The notes below the pieces were generated by a model. It was not told the DNA's origin. It worked only from the letters and a program-made list of their open reading frames with translations, and searched no databases. A DNA stretch of 38,253 nt from an uncultured Clostridia bacterium (GTDB lineage Bacteria; Bacillota; Clostridia; Christensenellales; Aristaeellaceae): assembly GCA_934621485.1 (NCBI GenBank), contig CAKTUS010000019.1, forward strand, positions 1 to 38,253, given 5' to 3'. A program made the position numbers and the translations under genes. Positions within the stretch are counted from its first letter, which is position 1; each line of letters starts with the position of its first letter. Positions 8,451 through 16,744 of this stretch are shown piece after piece.

Positions 8451-10223
8451 ATGCAATGGCTTCAACCTAACGGCGCATGGGCGCTGCTGGCGCTCATTCC
8501 CGTTCTTTTGCTTTGGGTGCTGAAAAAGAAGGCCCGGCAGGAAATGGTTCCCAGCTTGCTTTTATGGAAGCGCATGGAAAGCGAAGCCCCTCAAAGCAAG
8601 CCCTTTCAACGCTTGCGCAGCCGATGGCTGCTGTGGCTGCAAATGCTGACGGTTCTCCTGCTGACGGCGGCGCTGATGCGTCCGGCAAGCCTGGGCGGAA
8701 GTCAGGGGGAGAGTGTGTTTGTGTTTGATCTTTCCCTGAGCATGCAGGCCCAAAGCGCGGATGGCGTCACCCGGCTGGAAGAGGCGCAGCAGCAGGCTTT
8801 GCGCCTGTTGGACGGCATGGCGGACGGCGAAGCGGTAACGCTGTTAACCGCTGGATCCAGCTTTTGCCAGGCGCTTTCCCGCAGCAAAGACCATGCCCAG
8901 GTGAGACGGGCGATAGAGGCGCTAAAGACAGAAAACGGCGGTAGCGATATGGCCGGCGCGCTGGCGCTTGCCCAGGCGATGGTCCGTGATTTGGAGGGCC
9001 TGCGGATTTACGTGTTCTCCGACGACCCGCAGCTGGAAGTGGGCGGCGCCACGCTTTGCGCCGTGGGGAAAAGCGCAGAAAACCGCAGTCTGCTGGACGC
9101 TACCATGCAGCCGGAAAGCGGAACGGCCTTTGCCAGAGTACAAAACAACGGAAACGCATGCGATGTGACTTTGGAATGTTATGCCGATGGCGTTTTGTGC
9201 GACGTACGTACCCTGTCGCTGCCGGCAAATGGGGAAAGCGGCGCACGCTTTGCCATTCCGGAAAACGCGGAAACGGTGCTGATTCGCCTGACGGATTCGG
9301 ACGCTTTGGAAGCGGACAACCTGCGTTATGCCGTGAAGCCTGTAAACCCAAACCGGCGGGCGCTGCTGGTGACGGCAGGGAATGTATTTGTGGAACAAGC
9401 GCTGGCCCTGGGCGGCAGCCTGACCGTAGACAAGGCCCTGCCACAGGACGTTATCGTCGCGGCGGAGTACGATTTGTATGTTTATGACGGCGCGCTGCCG
9501 GAGCCATTGCCGGAAAGCGGCGCAATTCTGGCGCTGAATCCCGATGGACCGGTGCTGGATATTGCGCCCGGAGAAAGTAAGGCCGTATCCGCCGCCCTGC
9601 GCCCGGCGGCAGGCGATACTGCGCGGACGTTGTGTGAAAACCTGCTGCTTTCGGGAATTGCCATTCGCCAGGCCAAACCGCTAACCGGCGGCGTCGCCGT
9701 GCTGGAGGCCGGCGGCAGCACGCTGTTGTCCGTTCAGGAAACGGACGCTTGCCGGGCGGCAGTATTGGGCTTTGATGTGCATGACAGCAACCTGCCCTTA
9801 AAAGCGGATTTCCCTGTGCTGATGCAAAACCTGCTCAACTATTTGTTGCCCGACCCGGCAGCGCGTTTGGAAAACACGGTTTGCGGCCAGAGCATGGCCA
9901 TTTCTGCGGATGTGCGCAGTACCCAGACGCTGGTGCTGACCCCGTCGGGCCAGCAGGCGGCGCTGACGGCCGGCAGGCTGGAAAACACGCGGGAAATAGG
10001 CGTTTATACGCTTCTGGAGCGCTTTGATGACGGCTTGGAACGGCAAACCCGCTTTACGGTGCATCCGCCGGCGGCGGAAAGCGATACGCTGCATGTAGCC
10101 AGGGGCCAGCAAGGAGCGCAGAGCGCCGCCGGACAGGGCTATCGGGAGTGGACGCTGCCTCTTTTGCTGCTGCTGTTTGCGCTGGTACTGCTGGAATGGG
10201 AGGTGAGCCGTCGTGGGGCTTGA
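8451..10223 (+). CDS. BatA-like membrane protein with VWA domain
   Basis: 590 residues from ATG 8451, preceded by GAAAGAGG at 8436-8443; a TTG at 8427 overlapping the DUF58 gene is less likely. The N-terminus WLQPNGAWALLALIPVLLLWVLKKK is the BatA N-terminal membrane segment, followed by the usual VPSLLLWKR basic loop and a second helix (about 60-76). A VWA domain follows, with FDLSLSM (DxSxS) at about 93-99. The middle is beta-rich. The last helix (about 566-586) returns to the cytoplasm, so the bulk lies outside. Bat proteins work with MoxR ATPases in the envelope. Its end overlaps the next gene by 11 bases. Confidence 0.9.
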   Translation: MQWLQPNGAWALLALIPVLLLWVLKKKARQEMVPSLLLWKRMESEAPQSKPFQRLRSRWLLWLQMLTVLLLTAALMRPASLGGSQGESVFVFDLSLSMQAQSADGVTRLEEAQQQALRLLDGMADGEAVTLLTAGSSFCQALSRSKDHAQVRRAIEALKTENGGSDMAGALALAQAMVRDLEGLRIYVFSDDPQLEVGGATLCAVGKSAENRSLLDATMQPESGTAFARVQNNGNACDVTLECYADGVLCDVRTLSLPANGESGARFAIPENAETVLIRLTDSDALEADNLRYAVKPVNPNRRALLVTAGNVFVEQALALGGSLTVDKALPQDVIVAAEYDLYVYDGALPEPLPESGAILALNPDGPVLDIAPGESKAVSAALRPAAGDTARTLCENLLLSGIAIRQAKPLTGGVAVLEAGGSTLLSVQETDACRAAVLGFDVHDSNLPLKADFPVLMQNLLNYLLPDPAARLENTVCGQSMAISADVRSTQTLVLTPSGQQAALTAGRLENTREIGVYTLLERFDDGLERQTRFTVHPPAAESDTLHVARGQQGAQSAAGQGYREWTLPLLLLLFALVLLEWEVSRRGA

Positions 10224-12888
10224 TTTTGAACAATGGTGGGCGCTGGCGCTGATTCCTGTCGGGCTGGCGGCGGTTTGGTGGCTGGATAAACGTTATGGCT
10301 TAAGCAAGCGCTCTCTCAAACGGAAGGGAACGCTGGCTGCGCGTATGCTGCTGGTAACGGTTTTGGCGTTGGCCATTGCTGCGCCGTCGGTACTGCTGAC
10401 GACGGGAGCGGCTACCCGCTGGGTGCTGGTGGATGCGTCCGATTCCGCCAAGCCACAACGTGCCGAAATGGAGCAACAGGTTTCCAGAGAACTGAAGCTG
10501 CTGCCCAAGGGACAGCAGGCTGGCGTAATGGCTTTTGGAACCGACGCTATGGTGGAGACCCCGGCAGGGGAAAAGCCCAACTTTTCCGGTTTGCATACCC
10601 AGGTAAACGGCGAAGGCAGCGACCTGGACGCTGCGCTTCGGCTTGCGGCAGCGCTAACGCCCTCCGGCGCGGGAGGCGTTACCGTGGTCACCGACGGCCG
10701 GGCCAAGGTGAGCCGGTCTACCATGGAAATGCTCTGTGCGCAGGGCATGAAGGTGGATGCGCTGGTGGTTGATACCGCACAGGGTGCAGACGCCCAGCTG
10801 ACGGCGCTGAACGCCCCCGGTGAGCTGCGCCAGGGACAGAAGGTATCCATCACGGCGGTTATCGACGCAAACCAGGAGATGCAGGGCACGCTGGTACTGT
10901 ACCAAAACGGCGCGCCTACCGCTACCCGCCAGGTGAGCCTGAAAAAAGGCGAAAACCGCTTTGTTTTTTCCGATGTGGCGGAACAAACAGGCATTGTGAC
11001 ATATACGGCGCAGGTGGTTTGCCAGGAAGACGCCCTGCCCCGCAATAACAGCGCGTCCGCTTATGTGCATGTGCAGGGCGTGCCTACCGTAGCCCTGATT
11101 ACGGACAGCCAGGGGGTACAAAGCCTGTTTGAGGCGGCGGGTATCCGGGTGGAAAGCCTGTCGCCCGCCTCCATGCCCCTGAGCGCGGACGGCTATCTGG
11201 CATATGACGCCATCATTTTGAACAATGTGAACTATGCCTCCGCCGGTGAAAAGCAATGGCAGGCGCTCAGCAGCGCCGTTACCGGACTGGGCCGTGGCCT
11301 GTGCGTGCTGGGCGGCGACGATAGCTATGCCTTGGGCGGCTATCGCGGTACGGTGCTGGAGGAATTGCTGCCCGTGAGCATCGATGTGCGGGAAAAGCTG
11401 CGCATGCCGGCCCTGTCGCTGGTGATTTGCATCGATAAGTCCGGCAGCATGACCGACGGCCAGTTTGGCTCCACCCGCATTGAAGTGGCTAAGGAAGCCG
11501 CCATGAGCGCTACAGAGGTACTGAATGAACAGGATAAAATCGGCGTAATCGGTTTTGACGACACAGCCAAATGGGTTGTGCCCTTCCAAAGCGTGACAGA
11601 TGTGCAGGCCATTCAAAGCCAGATTGGCACCCTGCGGGCCGACGGAGGAACGGCCTTTTACTCCGCGCTGGATGAAGCCTACCGCACGTTGATGACGGCG
11701 GATACGCCCCAAAAGCATGTGATTTTTCTTTCGGACGGACAGCCGGCCGATACCGGCTTTCAAAGCATTGTTCAGGCAATGAAAAGCGCCGGTATCACCT
11801 TGACGTCCGTGGCCGTTGGCGGCGACGCCGACCAGGCGCTGATGCGCCAGCTGGCGCAGATGGGCGGCGGACGCTGCTATGTGGTGGGCGAGTTTGATAA
11901 CATCCCCCAGATTTTTACAAAGGAAACCATGATGGTTAGCGGCAGCTATGTGCAAAACCGCACGTTCACCCCTGTGATTACCGAAAACAGCAGCCTGACG
12001 GACTTTGAAGGGTTTCCCGCTCTCAATGGATATATCGCCTGCACGGAAAAGTCCACTGCCACTGTATCTTTGATGAGCGACACGGAAGACCCCATTCTGG
12101 CCTGGTGGAACGCCGGGGCCGGCCGAGTCGTTGCCTGGACCAGCGATGCCGAGGGCGCCTGGACCGGCAGCTTTTTGCGCTGGGCGGAGGCACCTTCCTT
12201 CTTTGGCGGCTTGATTTCACAGGTGCTGCCAAGCCGGTCGGGAGAGGGTACGCTGGAAGCCGCCGTGAACGATGGAACGCTTCGCATAACCTACACCGTG
12301 GAAGGCGAGGCGCAGACCATTCGCACTACGGCAACCGTGCTTCGCCCCGATGGAACGGAAGAAACGGTCGCCTTGACGGAAACCGCCCCCGGGCGCTATC
12401 AGGCGCAAACCGCTGCGGTTCAGGAAGGCGCGTATGCGGTGCGCGTGACCCAGGAGACGGAGAAGGGAATGCTGCATACGCAGGAGGGCGGTGCGGTAAA
12501 AGGCTTTTCCCAGGAATATGATTTGCGGGATGAGCCGGACGGCAGCCTGGAACAGCTGTGCCTGCAAACCGGCGGCCGGCTGCTGAGCCAAACGGACAGC
12601 TTTTGGGAAACGCCGATTTCACCTGCCGTTATCAGAAGGCAGCTGCGGCGGTGCCTGTGCGTGATTGCACTGTGCCTGTTTGTGGTGGATATTGCGCTGC
12701 GCAAGCTGCCCTGGGAGGAGGCGGTGGCCAAGCGGCTGCAACATTCGGTCAAAGAGGAAAAGCCTGTGCGGCCCGGCAAACCGAAGAAAGACACGCCCAA
12801 GAAAAAGCCCAAGCCCCGCATGGAAGAAACGGCCCGTCAAATGGCCAATGCGCTTTTGGACGCCAAAAGAGCCCGCAAACAACAATAA
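10213..12888 (+). CDS. Giant membrane protein with two VWA domains and a GATase-like domain
   Basis: 891 residues; GTG start at 10213, eight or so bases after GGGAGG inside the previous gene. Two N-terminal helices (about 9-27 and 43-62) precede a first VWA-like domain with VDASDS (DxSxS, about 72-77), a beta domain (about 195-290), a glutamine-amidotransferase-like fold (VALITDSQG to GLCVLGGDDSYALGG, about 295-380), a second complete VWA with IDKSGSM (about 407-413), and a C-terminal beta region. A last helix at about 813-832 leads to a cytoplasmic tail very rich in Lys and Pro (about 845-870) ending in a helix. It resembles the big VWA/GATase proteins of MoxR loci. The basic tail is a plausible handle for MoxR or DUF58. 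Confidence 0.88.
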   Translation: MGLDFEQWWALALIPVGLAAVWWLDKRYGLSKRSLKRKGTLAARMLLVTVLALAIAAPSVLLTTGAATRWVLVDASDSAKPQRAEMEQQVSRELKLLPKGQQAGVMAFGTDAMVETPAGEKPNFSGLHTQVNGEGSDLDAALRLAAALTPSGAGGVTVVTDGRAKVSRSTMEMLCAQGMKVDALVVDTAQGADAQLTALNAPGELRQGQKVSITAVIDANQEMQGTLVLYQNGAPTATRQVSLKKGENRFVFSDVAEQTGIVTYTAQVVCQEDALPRNNSASAYVHVQGVPTVALITDSQGVQSLFEAAGIRVESLSPASMPLSADGYLAYDAIILNNVNYASAGEKQWQALSSAVTGLGRGLCVLGGDDSYALGGYRGTVLEELLPVSIDVREKLRMPALSLVICIDKSGSMTDGQFGSTRIEVAKEAAMSATEVLNEQDKIGVIGFDDTAKWVVPFQSVTDVQAIQSQIGTLRADGGTAFYSALDEAYRTLMTADTPQKHVIFLSDGQPADTGFQSIVQAMKSAGITLTSVAVGGDADQALMRQLAQMGGGRCYVVGEFDNIPQIFTKETMMVSGSYVQNRTFTPVITENSSLTDFEGFPALNGYIACTEKSTATVSLMSDTEDPILAWWNAGAGRVVAWTSDAEGAWTGSFLRWAEAPSFFGGLISQVLPSRSGEGTLEAAVNDGTLRITYTVEGEAQTIRTTATVLRPDGTEETVALTETAPGRYQAQTAAVQEGAYAVRVTQETEKGMLHTQEGGAVKGFSQEYDLRDEPDGSLEQLCLQTGGRLLSQTDSFWETPISPAVIRRQLRRCLCVIALCLFVVDIALRKLPWEEAVAKRLQHSVKEEKPVRPGKPKKDTPKKKPKPRMEETARQMANALLDAKRARKQQ

Positions 12889-12895
12889 TGACAGG

Positions 12896-12933
12896 ATGGA
12901 TGCGCTTCGGCAAAAGCCGGGGTGCATCCATTT
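12896..12933 (+). terminator. Hairpin terminator after the MoxR/VWA operon
   Basis: ATGGATGC (12896-12903) pairs with GCATCCAT (12924-12931), with an inner CGGC (12908-12911) / GCCG (12916-12919) stem around AAAA. Only a short T stretch follows (12931-12933) before a dispersed repeat begins, so the original T run may have been cut by the repeat. Confidence 0.6.
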
Positions 12934-13070
12934 CAGGCTGTCGAAAAAAACGGGTAGCATCGGAGAGCGGTAGCTCTGTCAGGTTCGGCGGCCCTGCGCA
13001 GCAAGGCTGTCCTTGCGCGCTTTGCCGTCCGGCGAGCCGCGGATGAGTAGGCCAAGCGCGCTTCCATCTG
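12933..13070 (-). repeat. Dispersed element, locus 1 (single beta module, reverse orientation)
   Basis: Reading the minus strand, it runs from CAGATGGAAGCGCG through the GC-rich beta core (GCGGCTCGCC, then CCTTGCTGCGCAG, then GCCGCCGAACCTGA) to the shared end TTTTTTCGACAGCCTGA. The core matches the copies at 16628-16744, 18657-18790, 23860-24005, 28165-28272 and 38057-38208. The rest of the gap (13071-13210) holds no gene; an inverted repeat AGCCCATGC (13099-13107) / GCATGGGCT (13130-13138) is present. Confidence 0.75.
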
Positions 13071-13210
13071 TTGAGAAAGCAAAGAAACGCAAACGGGGAG
13101 CCCATGCTGCTGAAAGGGAGAAACGCTGCGCATGGGCTTCGGCGGTTCGCAGGCTTTCCTTACGTTCTTTTCCGTTACGTATGCCAGGGAAGACGAAGAA
13201 AAGCTTTTTT

Positions 13211-13241
13211 GTCAGGAAGGATTCGCTTCCTGACAGTTTTT
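13211..13241 (+). terminator. Intrinsic terminator upstream of the sdaAB promoter
   Basis: Stem GTCAGGAAG (13211-13219) / CTTCCTGAC (13226-13234) with a six-base loop, then AG and five Ts. It insulates the sdaAB promoter from read-through. Confidence 0.75.
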
Positions 13242-13279
13242 GATTGAAGCGAGGATGCTTTCGAAAGCCGGGGCGCGTA

Positions 13280-13308
13280 TTGACAAAGCTTCGAAACATT
13301 GGTATCCT
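13280..13308 (+). promoter_or_regulatory. Sigma-A type promoter of the sdaAB-sdaAA operon
   Basis: TTGACA at 13280-13285 and TATCCT at 13303-13308 with a 17-base spacer. Start of transcription is expected near 13315, leaving a leader of about 57 bases. Confidence 0.7.
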
Positions 13309-13321
13309 CACCGAAGGGCGG

Positions 13322-13350
13322 ATGCCGGGTTTCGGCATTTTTCACCCGGC
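13322..13350 (+). promoter_or_regulatory. Two overlapping leader hairpins before sdaAB (attenuator-like)
   Basis: Hairpin one: ATGCCG (13322-13327) with CGGCAT (13333-13338), followed by a T run to 13342, looks like a short intrinsic terminator. Hairpin two: GCCGGGT (13324-13330) with ACCCGGC (13344-13350), which cannot form at the same time. The pair lies between the promoter and the ribosome binding site. Regulation by attenuation is an inference. Confidence 0.4.
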
Positions 13351-13371
13351 AAAAGGGAAAGAGGCAAACCA

Positions 13372-14034
13372 ATGAACGTTTTTGATATTATCGGCCCGGT
13401 GATGATTGGGCCGTCCAGCAGTCATACGGCAGGCGCGGCGCGTATTGGGTATATTGCCCGAAAGATATTGGCGCAGCCGCCTGTGCGCGCCGAGGTGGAC
13501 CTGGCGGGCAGCTTTGCCCAAACCTGGCGGGGCCATGGTACGGATCGGGCGCTGATTGCGGGGATTCTGGGCATGAAGCCTGATGACGAACGGCTTCCGC
13601 GCAGCCTGGAACTGGCGGAAGAAAACGGGTTGAAATATGACTTTCGCATGGTGAAGCTGCCCAAATGCCATCCCAACACCGCCGTGGTGAGGCTATGGGC
13701 GGCAGACGGCTCGACGGCCGAGGTGGAGGGCGCGTCCGTGGGCGGCGGGAATATTCTGATTACCCGGCTTAACGGCCTGGAAAGCGCCTTTACCGGGCAA
13801 TACAACACGCTGATTATTCCCCATCGGGATACCTATGGCGTAATTGCGGACGTTACTCAGACTTTGGCGGCGGAGCATGTGAACATTGGCAATTTTCGCC
13901 TGGCGCGCCCCAATAAGGGCGATCAGTCAATCATGACCATCGAAGTGGACGACGATATCAGCCGGGATCTGCTGATGCGGCTTCGCAAGCTGGATAATGT
14001 GAAACATGTGGTGTATTTGCACGCCAACGAATAA
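13372..14034 (+). CDS. sdaAB: L-serine dehydratase, beta subunit
   Basis: 220 residues from ATG 13372, preceded by GGGAAAGAGG. The N-terminus has the family signature FDIIGPVMIGPSSSHTAGA, the region that helps bind serine, followed by GSFAQTWRGHGTD. The C-terminal part, from about residue 148, is an ACT domain (DTYGVIADVTQTLAAEHVNIGN), as in the Bacillus subtilis beta subunit. With the alpha subunit it forms the oxygen-sensitive [4Fe-4S] enzyme that converts L-serine to pyruvate and ammonia in the cytoplasm. The alpha-subunit gene follows after 12 bases with its own AAGGAGG site. Confidence 0.96.
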   Translation: MNVFDIIGPVMIGPSSSHTAGAARIGYIARKILAQPPVRAEVDLAGSFAQTWRGHGTDRALIAGILGMKPDDERLPRSLELAEENGLKYDFRMVKLPKCHPNTAVVRLWAADGSTAEVEGASVGGGNILITRLNGLESAFTGQYNTLIIPHRDTYGVIADVTQTLAAEHVNIGNFRLARPNKGDQSIMTIEVDDDISRDLLMRLRKLDNVKHVVYLHANE

Positions 14035-14046
14035 GGAGGAACGGCT

Positions 14047-14940
14047 ATGCTGGATTATTCGTCCGTTGCACAGTTGGCCGACGAGGCGCAGTTCCGGGGA
14101 CAATCCATCGGGCGGCTGGTGTTGGAAGACCAGGCGCGGCAAATGGGAAAGACGCCGGAAACGCTGATGGCCGTTATGGACAGCCAGCTGCAGGTGATGG
14201 AGCAAGCCGCCAAACAGGGAGAACGGCAGGATATTCGCTCCCAAAGCGGTCTGACCGGCGGCGATGGGTGGCGCATGGCGCGCTACGCTCAAAAGGCGTC
14301 TCCGCTGGGCGGCGCATTTTGCGCACAGGCCATGGCCACAGCTTTGGCAGTGGCGGAGTGCAATGCGGCCATGGGCAAGATTGTCGCTAGCCCCACGGCG
14401 GGCAGCTGCGGCATTTTGCCGGGGGCGGTTTTAACCATGATGGCTCAACGGGGTTCCAGCCGGGAGCAGGCATGCCTGGCGTTGATGGCGGCTGGCGGCG
14501 TTGGCATGGTCATCGCCCGGCAAGCCAGTATCAGCGGTGCGGAAGGCGGGTGCCAGGCGGAGTGCGGCAGCGCAGCTGCCATGGCCGCCGCCGCATTGGT
14601 GGAATTGCAGGGCGGCACGCCGCAAATGGCGTCCCATGCAGTGGCAATGGCCATTAAAAATCAGCTGGGCCTGGTGTGCGATCCGGTTGCCGGTTTGGTG
14701 GAAGTGCCCTGCGTGAAGCGCAATGCCGGCGGGGTAATGTGCGCCATTGCTGCGGCGGATATGGCTCTGGCGGGTATTGGCAGCGTGATTCCCGTGGATG
14801 AAGTGATTGCCGCCATGCGCGAGGTGGGAGAGAGCCTGCCCTGCGCCCTGCGGGAAACCGCCCAAGGCGGTTTAGCGGCCACGCCAACCGCTCAGGAGCT
14901 TACACGGAAGATTTTCAGCCCAAACGGGGCGACAAAATAA
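14047..14940 (+). CDS. sdaAA: L-serine dehydratase, alpha subunit (iron-sulphur)
   Basis: 297 residues, the normal length for the alpha subunit of the two-chain enzyme. SPTAGSCGILPGA at about 116-128 is the active-site motif. Candidate cluster cysteines are in GGCQAECGSA (about 169 and 173), VCDPVAG (about 211) and VPCVKRNAGG (about 222). The chain carries the catalytic [4Fe-4S] cluster whose open iron binds the serine hydroxyl. The start at ATG 14047 follows AAGGAGG (14032-14038). The radical SAM gene begins 10 bases after its stop with its own GGGAGG, so all three are probably co-transcribed. Confidence 0.96.
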   Translation: MLDYSSVAQLADEAQFRGQSIGRLVLEDQARQMGKTPETLMAVMDSQLQVMEQAAKQGERQDIRSQSGLTGGDGWRMARYAQKASPLGGAFCAQAMATALAVAECNAAMGKIVASPTAGSCGILPGAVLTMMAQRGSSREQACLALMAAGGVGMVIARQASISGAEGGCQAECGSAAAMAAAALVELQGGTPQMASHAVAMAIKNQLGLVCDPVAGLVEVPCVKRNAGGVMCAIAAADMALAGIGSVIPVDEVIAAMREVGESLPCALRETAQGGLAATPTAQELTRKIFSPNGATK

Positions 14941-14950
14941 GGGAGGCACT

Positions 14951-16075
14951 ATGAAGATTTCCAAAAAGGACGCCCTTACCTGGTTCAGCTTTTTTGCCCA
15001 GCTGCCTGAGGATGAGGGGCTGTTGCCCCGCCAGCAGGAAATTGCCTGGGCTGTGTTTGCCCAATTGGAAACGGCGGTAGAGCACCGCCGGCAAAAACTG
15101 ATGGCACAGATTCCCCATTTGAAAAGCTTGCAGGGCCGCACCCTGTATGTGGGCGAGGACAGCCGTTTTCCCCAGGGCTGCCGCTCCTGCCTGCTTGGCA
15201 CGGGGCTTAGCGCCATTCGGAAAACCAACAAATGCAATCTCCATTGCCGCTTTTGCTATGATTATGGCGAAATGGACGACCAACCGCCCATTGGCGAAGG
15301 AATGTGGGAAATTGGCGGAACCAAGTTTTACGAGCGGGATATCGAACTGCTATTGTCCGTTCAGCAAAAGCCCACAGGCATCAGCTATGTTTATTTGGAA
15401 CCCTTTATGGAAATAGAAAAGTACTACGGCGTCATTCGCAAATTCCATCAGGCCGGCGTACACCAGCACATGTACACCAACGGTACGCTGGCTACGGAGG
15501 AAAACCTGCGCGCTTTGGGCGAAAGCGGGTTAGATGAGCTGCGCTTTAATCTGGGTGCTTCCGACTGCGCTAACCGGGTGATTGCGAACATGGCTTTGGC
15601 TAAGCGTTTCATTCCCCGCGTGGGGATTGAAACGCCCATGACCCCGGAGTGTTATCAGGCCATGCTGGAAAAGAAGCAAGCCATTCTTGCCACTGGGCTG
15701 GACTTCATCAACTGCGCCGAGTTGCACCTGAATCCCAACAACATTGGCAACTACTGGGGCGAAAACTTCTATCTTTGCCGCCTGGGCTATCTGTCGCCCA
15801 TTTGGAGTCGGGAACTGACGCTGAAGCTGATGCGGCAGGCCGATGAAGAAAACTGGCCTGTGGCGGTACATGACTGTTCCAACATGACCAAGTTTGCTCG
15901 CGACCTGAACCTGCGAGCTCATGAAGGCGGATGGTTTGGCGCCAGCAGCTATGGCTGCGAGTTTGACCGGATTCCTTATGAAGCCTTCCTGCCGGTTCTC
16001 CAGGATGACAGCGTTGCCTTTGTAGAGGAGGAAGCGCTGCCAGAGGGTTACCGCCCGGGCGATTTGGTGCTGTAA
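14951..16075 (+). CDS. Radical SAM protein, function unknown
   Basis: 374 residues. The radical SAM cluster motif CNLHCRFC (C95, C99, C102) is intact, and a second pair GCRSC lies just before it (about 77-80). GISYVYLEPFMEIEKYYGVIRKF resembles the strand-helix repeat of pyruvate-formate-lyase-activase-like enzymes, followed by MYTNGTLATEENLRAL and LRFNLGAS. The N-terminal 90 residues are helical and lie before the barrel. It should use [4Fe-4S] and S-adenosylmethionine to make a 5'-deoxyadenosyl radical, but the substrate cannot be told. Placement right behind sdaAA suggests a link to amino acid catabolism. It has no SPASM-type C-terminal cysteine cluster. Confidence 0.85.
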   Translation: MKISKKDALTWFSFFAQLPEDEGLLPRQQEIAWAVFAQLETAVEHRRQKLMAQIPHLKSLQGRTLYVGEDSRFPQGCRSCLLGTGLSAIRKTNKCNLHCRFCYDYGEMDDQPPIGEGMWEIGGTKFYERDIELLLSVQQKPTGISYVYLEPFMEIEKYYGVIRKFHQAGVHQHMYTNGTLATEENLRALGESGLDELRFNLGASDCANRVIANMALAKRFIPRVGIETPMTPECYQAMLEKKQAILATGLDFINCAELHLNPNNIGNYWGENFYLCRLGYLSPIWSRELTLKLMRQADEENWPVAVHDCSNMTKFARDLNLRAHEGGWFGASSYGCEFDRIPYEAFLPVLQDDSVAFVEEEALPEGYRPGDLVL

Positions 16076-16124
16076 TCAGGAAAAACGCGGTTTTTGGCTG
16101 CTTATGCCTTTGTTTGGCGGCGAA

Positions 16125-16329
16125 CAGGCCGTACCAAAAGCGGGGGAGCGGGAGACACAAAAATGGGGGGACAACAGTAGTAGTTTTTCCTGCTTTTGCG
16201 GCCCGCCTCCCTCTGACACCTGCCGGGGTTTTAGGGGGCGGAGTCTCTAAGCTTTGCCACTTTTTCCGCGAAACGGCACAGTTGCGTTTTCGTGCGCGAA
16301 TAATACCTGTCGGGGTTTTCGACAGGCTG
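16125..16329 (+). repeat. Dispersed element, locus 2a (degenerate alpha module)
   Basis: Starts CAGGCCGTACCAAAAGCGG, contains the alpha core CTGCCGGGGTTTTAGGGGG and GCTTTGCC, and ends GGGGTTTTCGACAGGCTG. Compared with the intact copies at 16448-16588 and 28022-28163 its middle is strongly diverged. It lies in the 875-base gap after the radical SAM gene, which has no credible gene. Confidence 0.6.
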
Positions 16330-16330
16330 T

Positions 16331-16357
16331 TCGGAGGGTTTCGGCCCTCCGATTTTT
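16331..16357 (+). terminator. Intrinsic terminator in the repeat-filled gap
   Basis: TCGGAGGG (16331-16338) / CCCTCCGA (16345-16352), six-base loop, then five Ts. The same stem sequence recurs inside beta modules (for example 16695-16716), so part of this signal is repeat-borne. It could end the sdaAB-sdaAA-radical SAM transcript. Confidence 0.65.
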
Positions 16358-16381
16358 CTTGTTAGCTTTAGCGAAAGAAAC

Positions 16382-16398
16382 CACCGGCAGAGCCGGTG
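16382..16398. repeat. Left direct copy of hairpin flanking element 2b
   Basis: CACCGGCagaGCCGGTG, a perfect 7-base stem with a 3-base loop. Its partner CACCAGCAGAGCCAGTG at 16745-16761 agrees at 15 of 17 positions, and both abut the element ends. Confidence 0.7.
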
Positions 16399-16744
16399 TC
16401 AGGCCGGCAAAAAAGCTCGCCTGCGGCGATCTCAGGTTGCTGACAAAGTGGAGGTGTAGGAGGCACTGCCTCCTGCCGGGGTTTTAGGGGCGGAGCCCCT
16501 AAGCTTTATGCCGCAGCACTTTTCCCGTGAACCAGCAAAGCGCTGCTTCCGGGCGATGACGGCAAGCAGGGGTTTTTCGACAGTCTGAGCTCGGCAGGCG
16601 TCGAGCTTTTCTGCCGAGAAGCGCACTTTTGCCTGCTCGCCGGGCGGCAAAGAGCGAGCCTTGCTGCGCAAGACAGCCGGTTTCGGAATCAAAATCGGAG
16701 GGCTGCCGCCCTCCGATGCCTCCCAGGTTTTTTCGACAGTCTGA
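16399..16744 (+). mobile_element. Dispersed MITE-like element, locus 2b (composite alpha + beta)
   Basis: Begins TCAGGCCGGCAAAAAAGC, an imperfect reverse complement of its end TTTTTTCGACAGTCTGA, so the ends are inverted repeats. Inside are a truncated beta start, a full alpha module (16448-16588, with hairpins AGGAGGCactGCCTCCT and TTAGGGGCggaGCCCCTAA and its own TTTTTCGACAGTCTGA end) and a beta module (16628-16744, with hairpin TCGGAGGGC/GCCCTCCGA). It encodes no transposase. Direct hairpin copies flank it at 16382-16398 and 16745-16761. Confidence 0.7.

Noticed and set aside
10654..11955. 433-codon open frame on the minus strand
   Set aside because: Lies wholly opposite the giant VWA gene, rich in His/Gln/Ala as expected of an antisense shadow, no ribosome binding site, no recognisable family.
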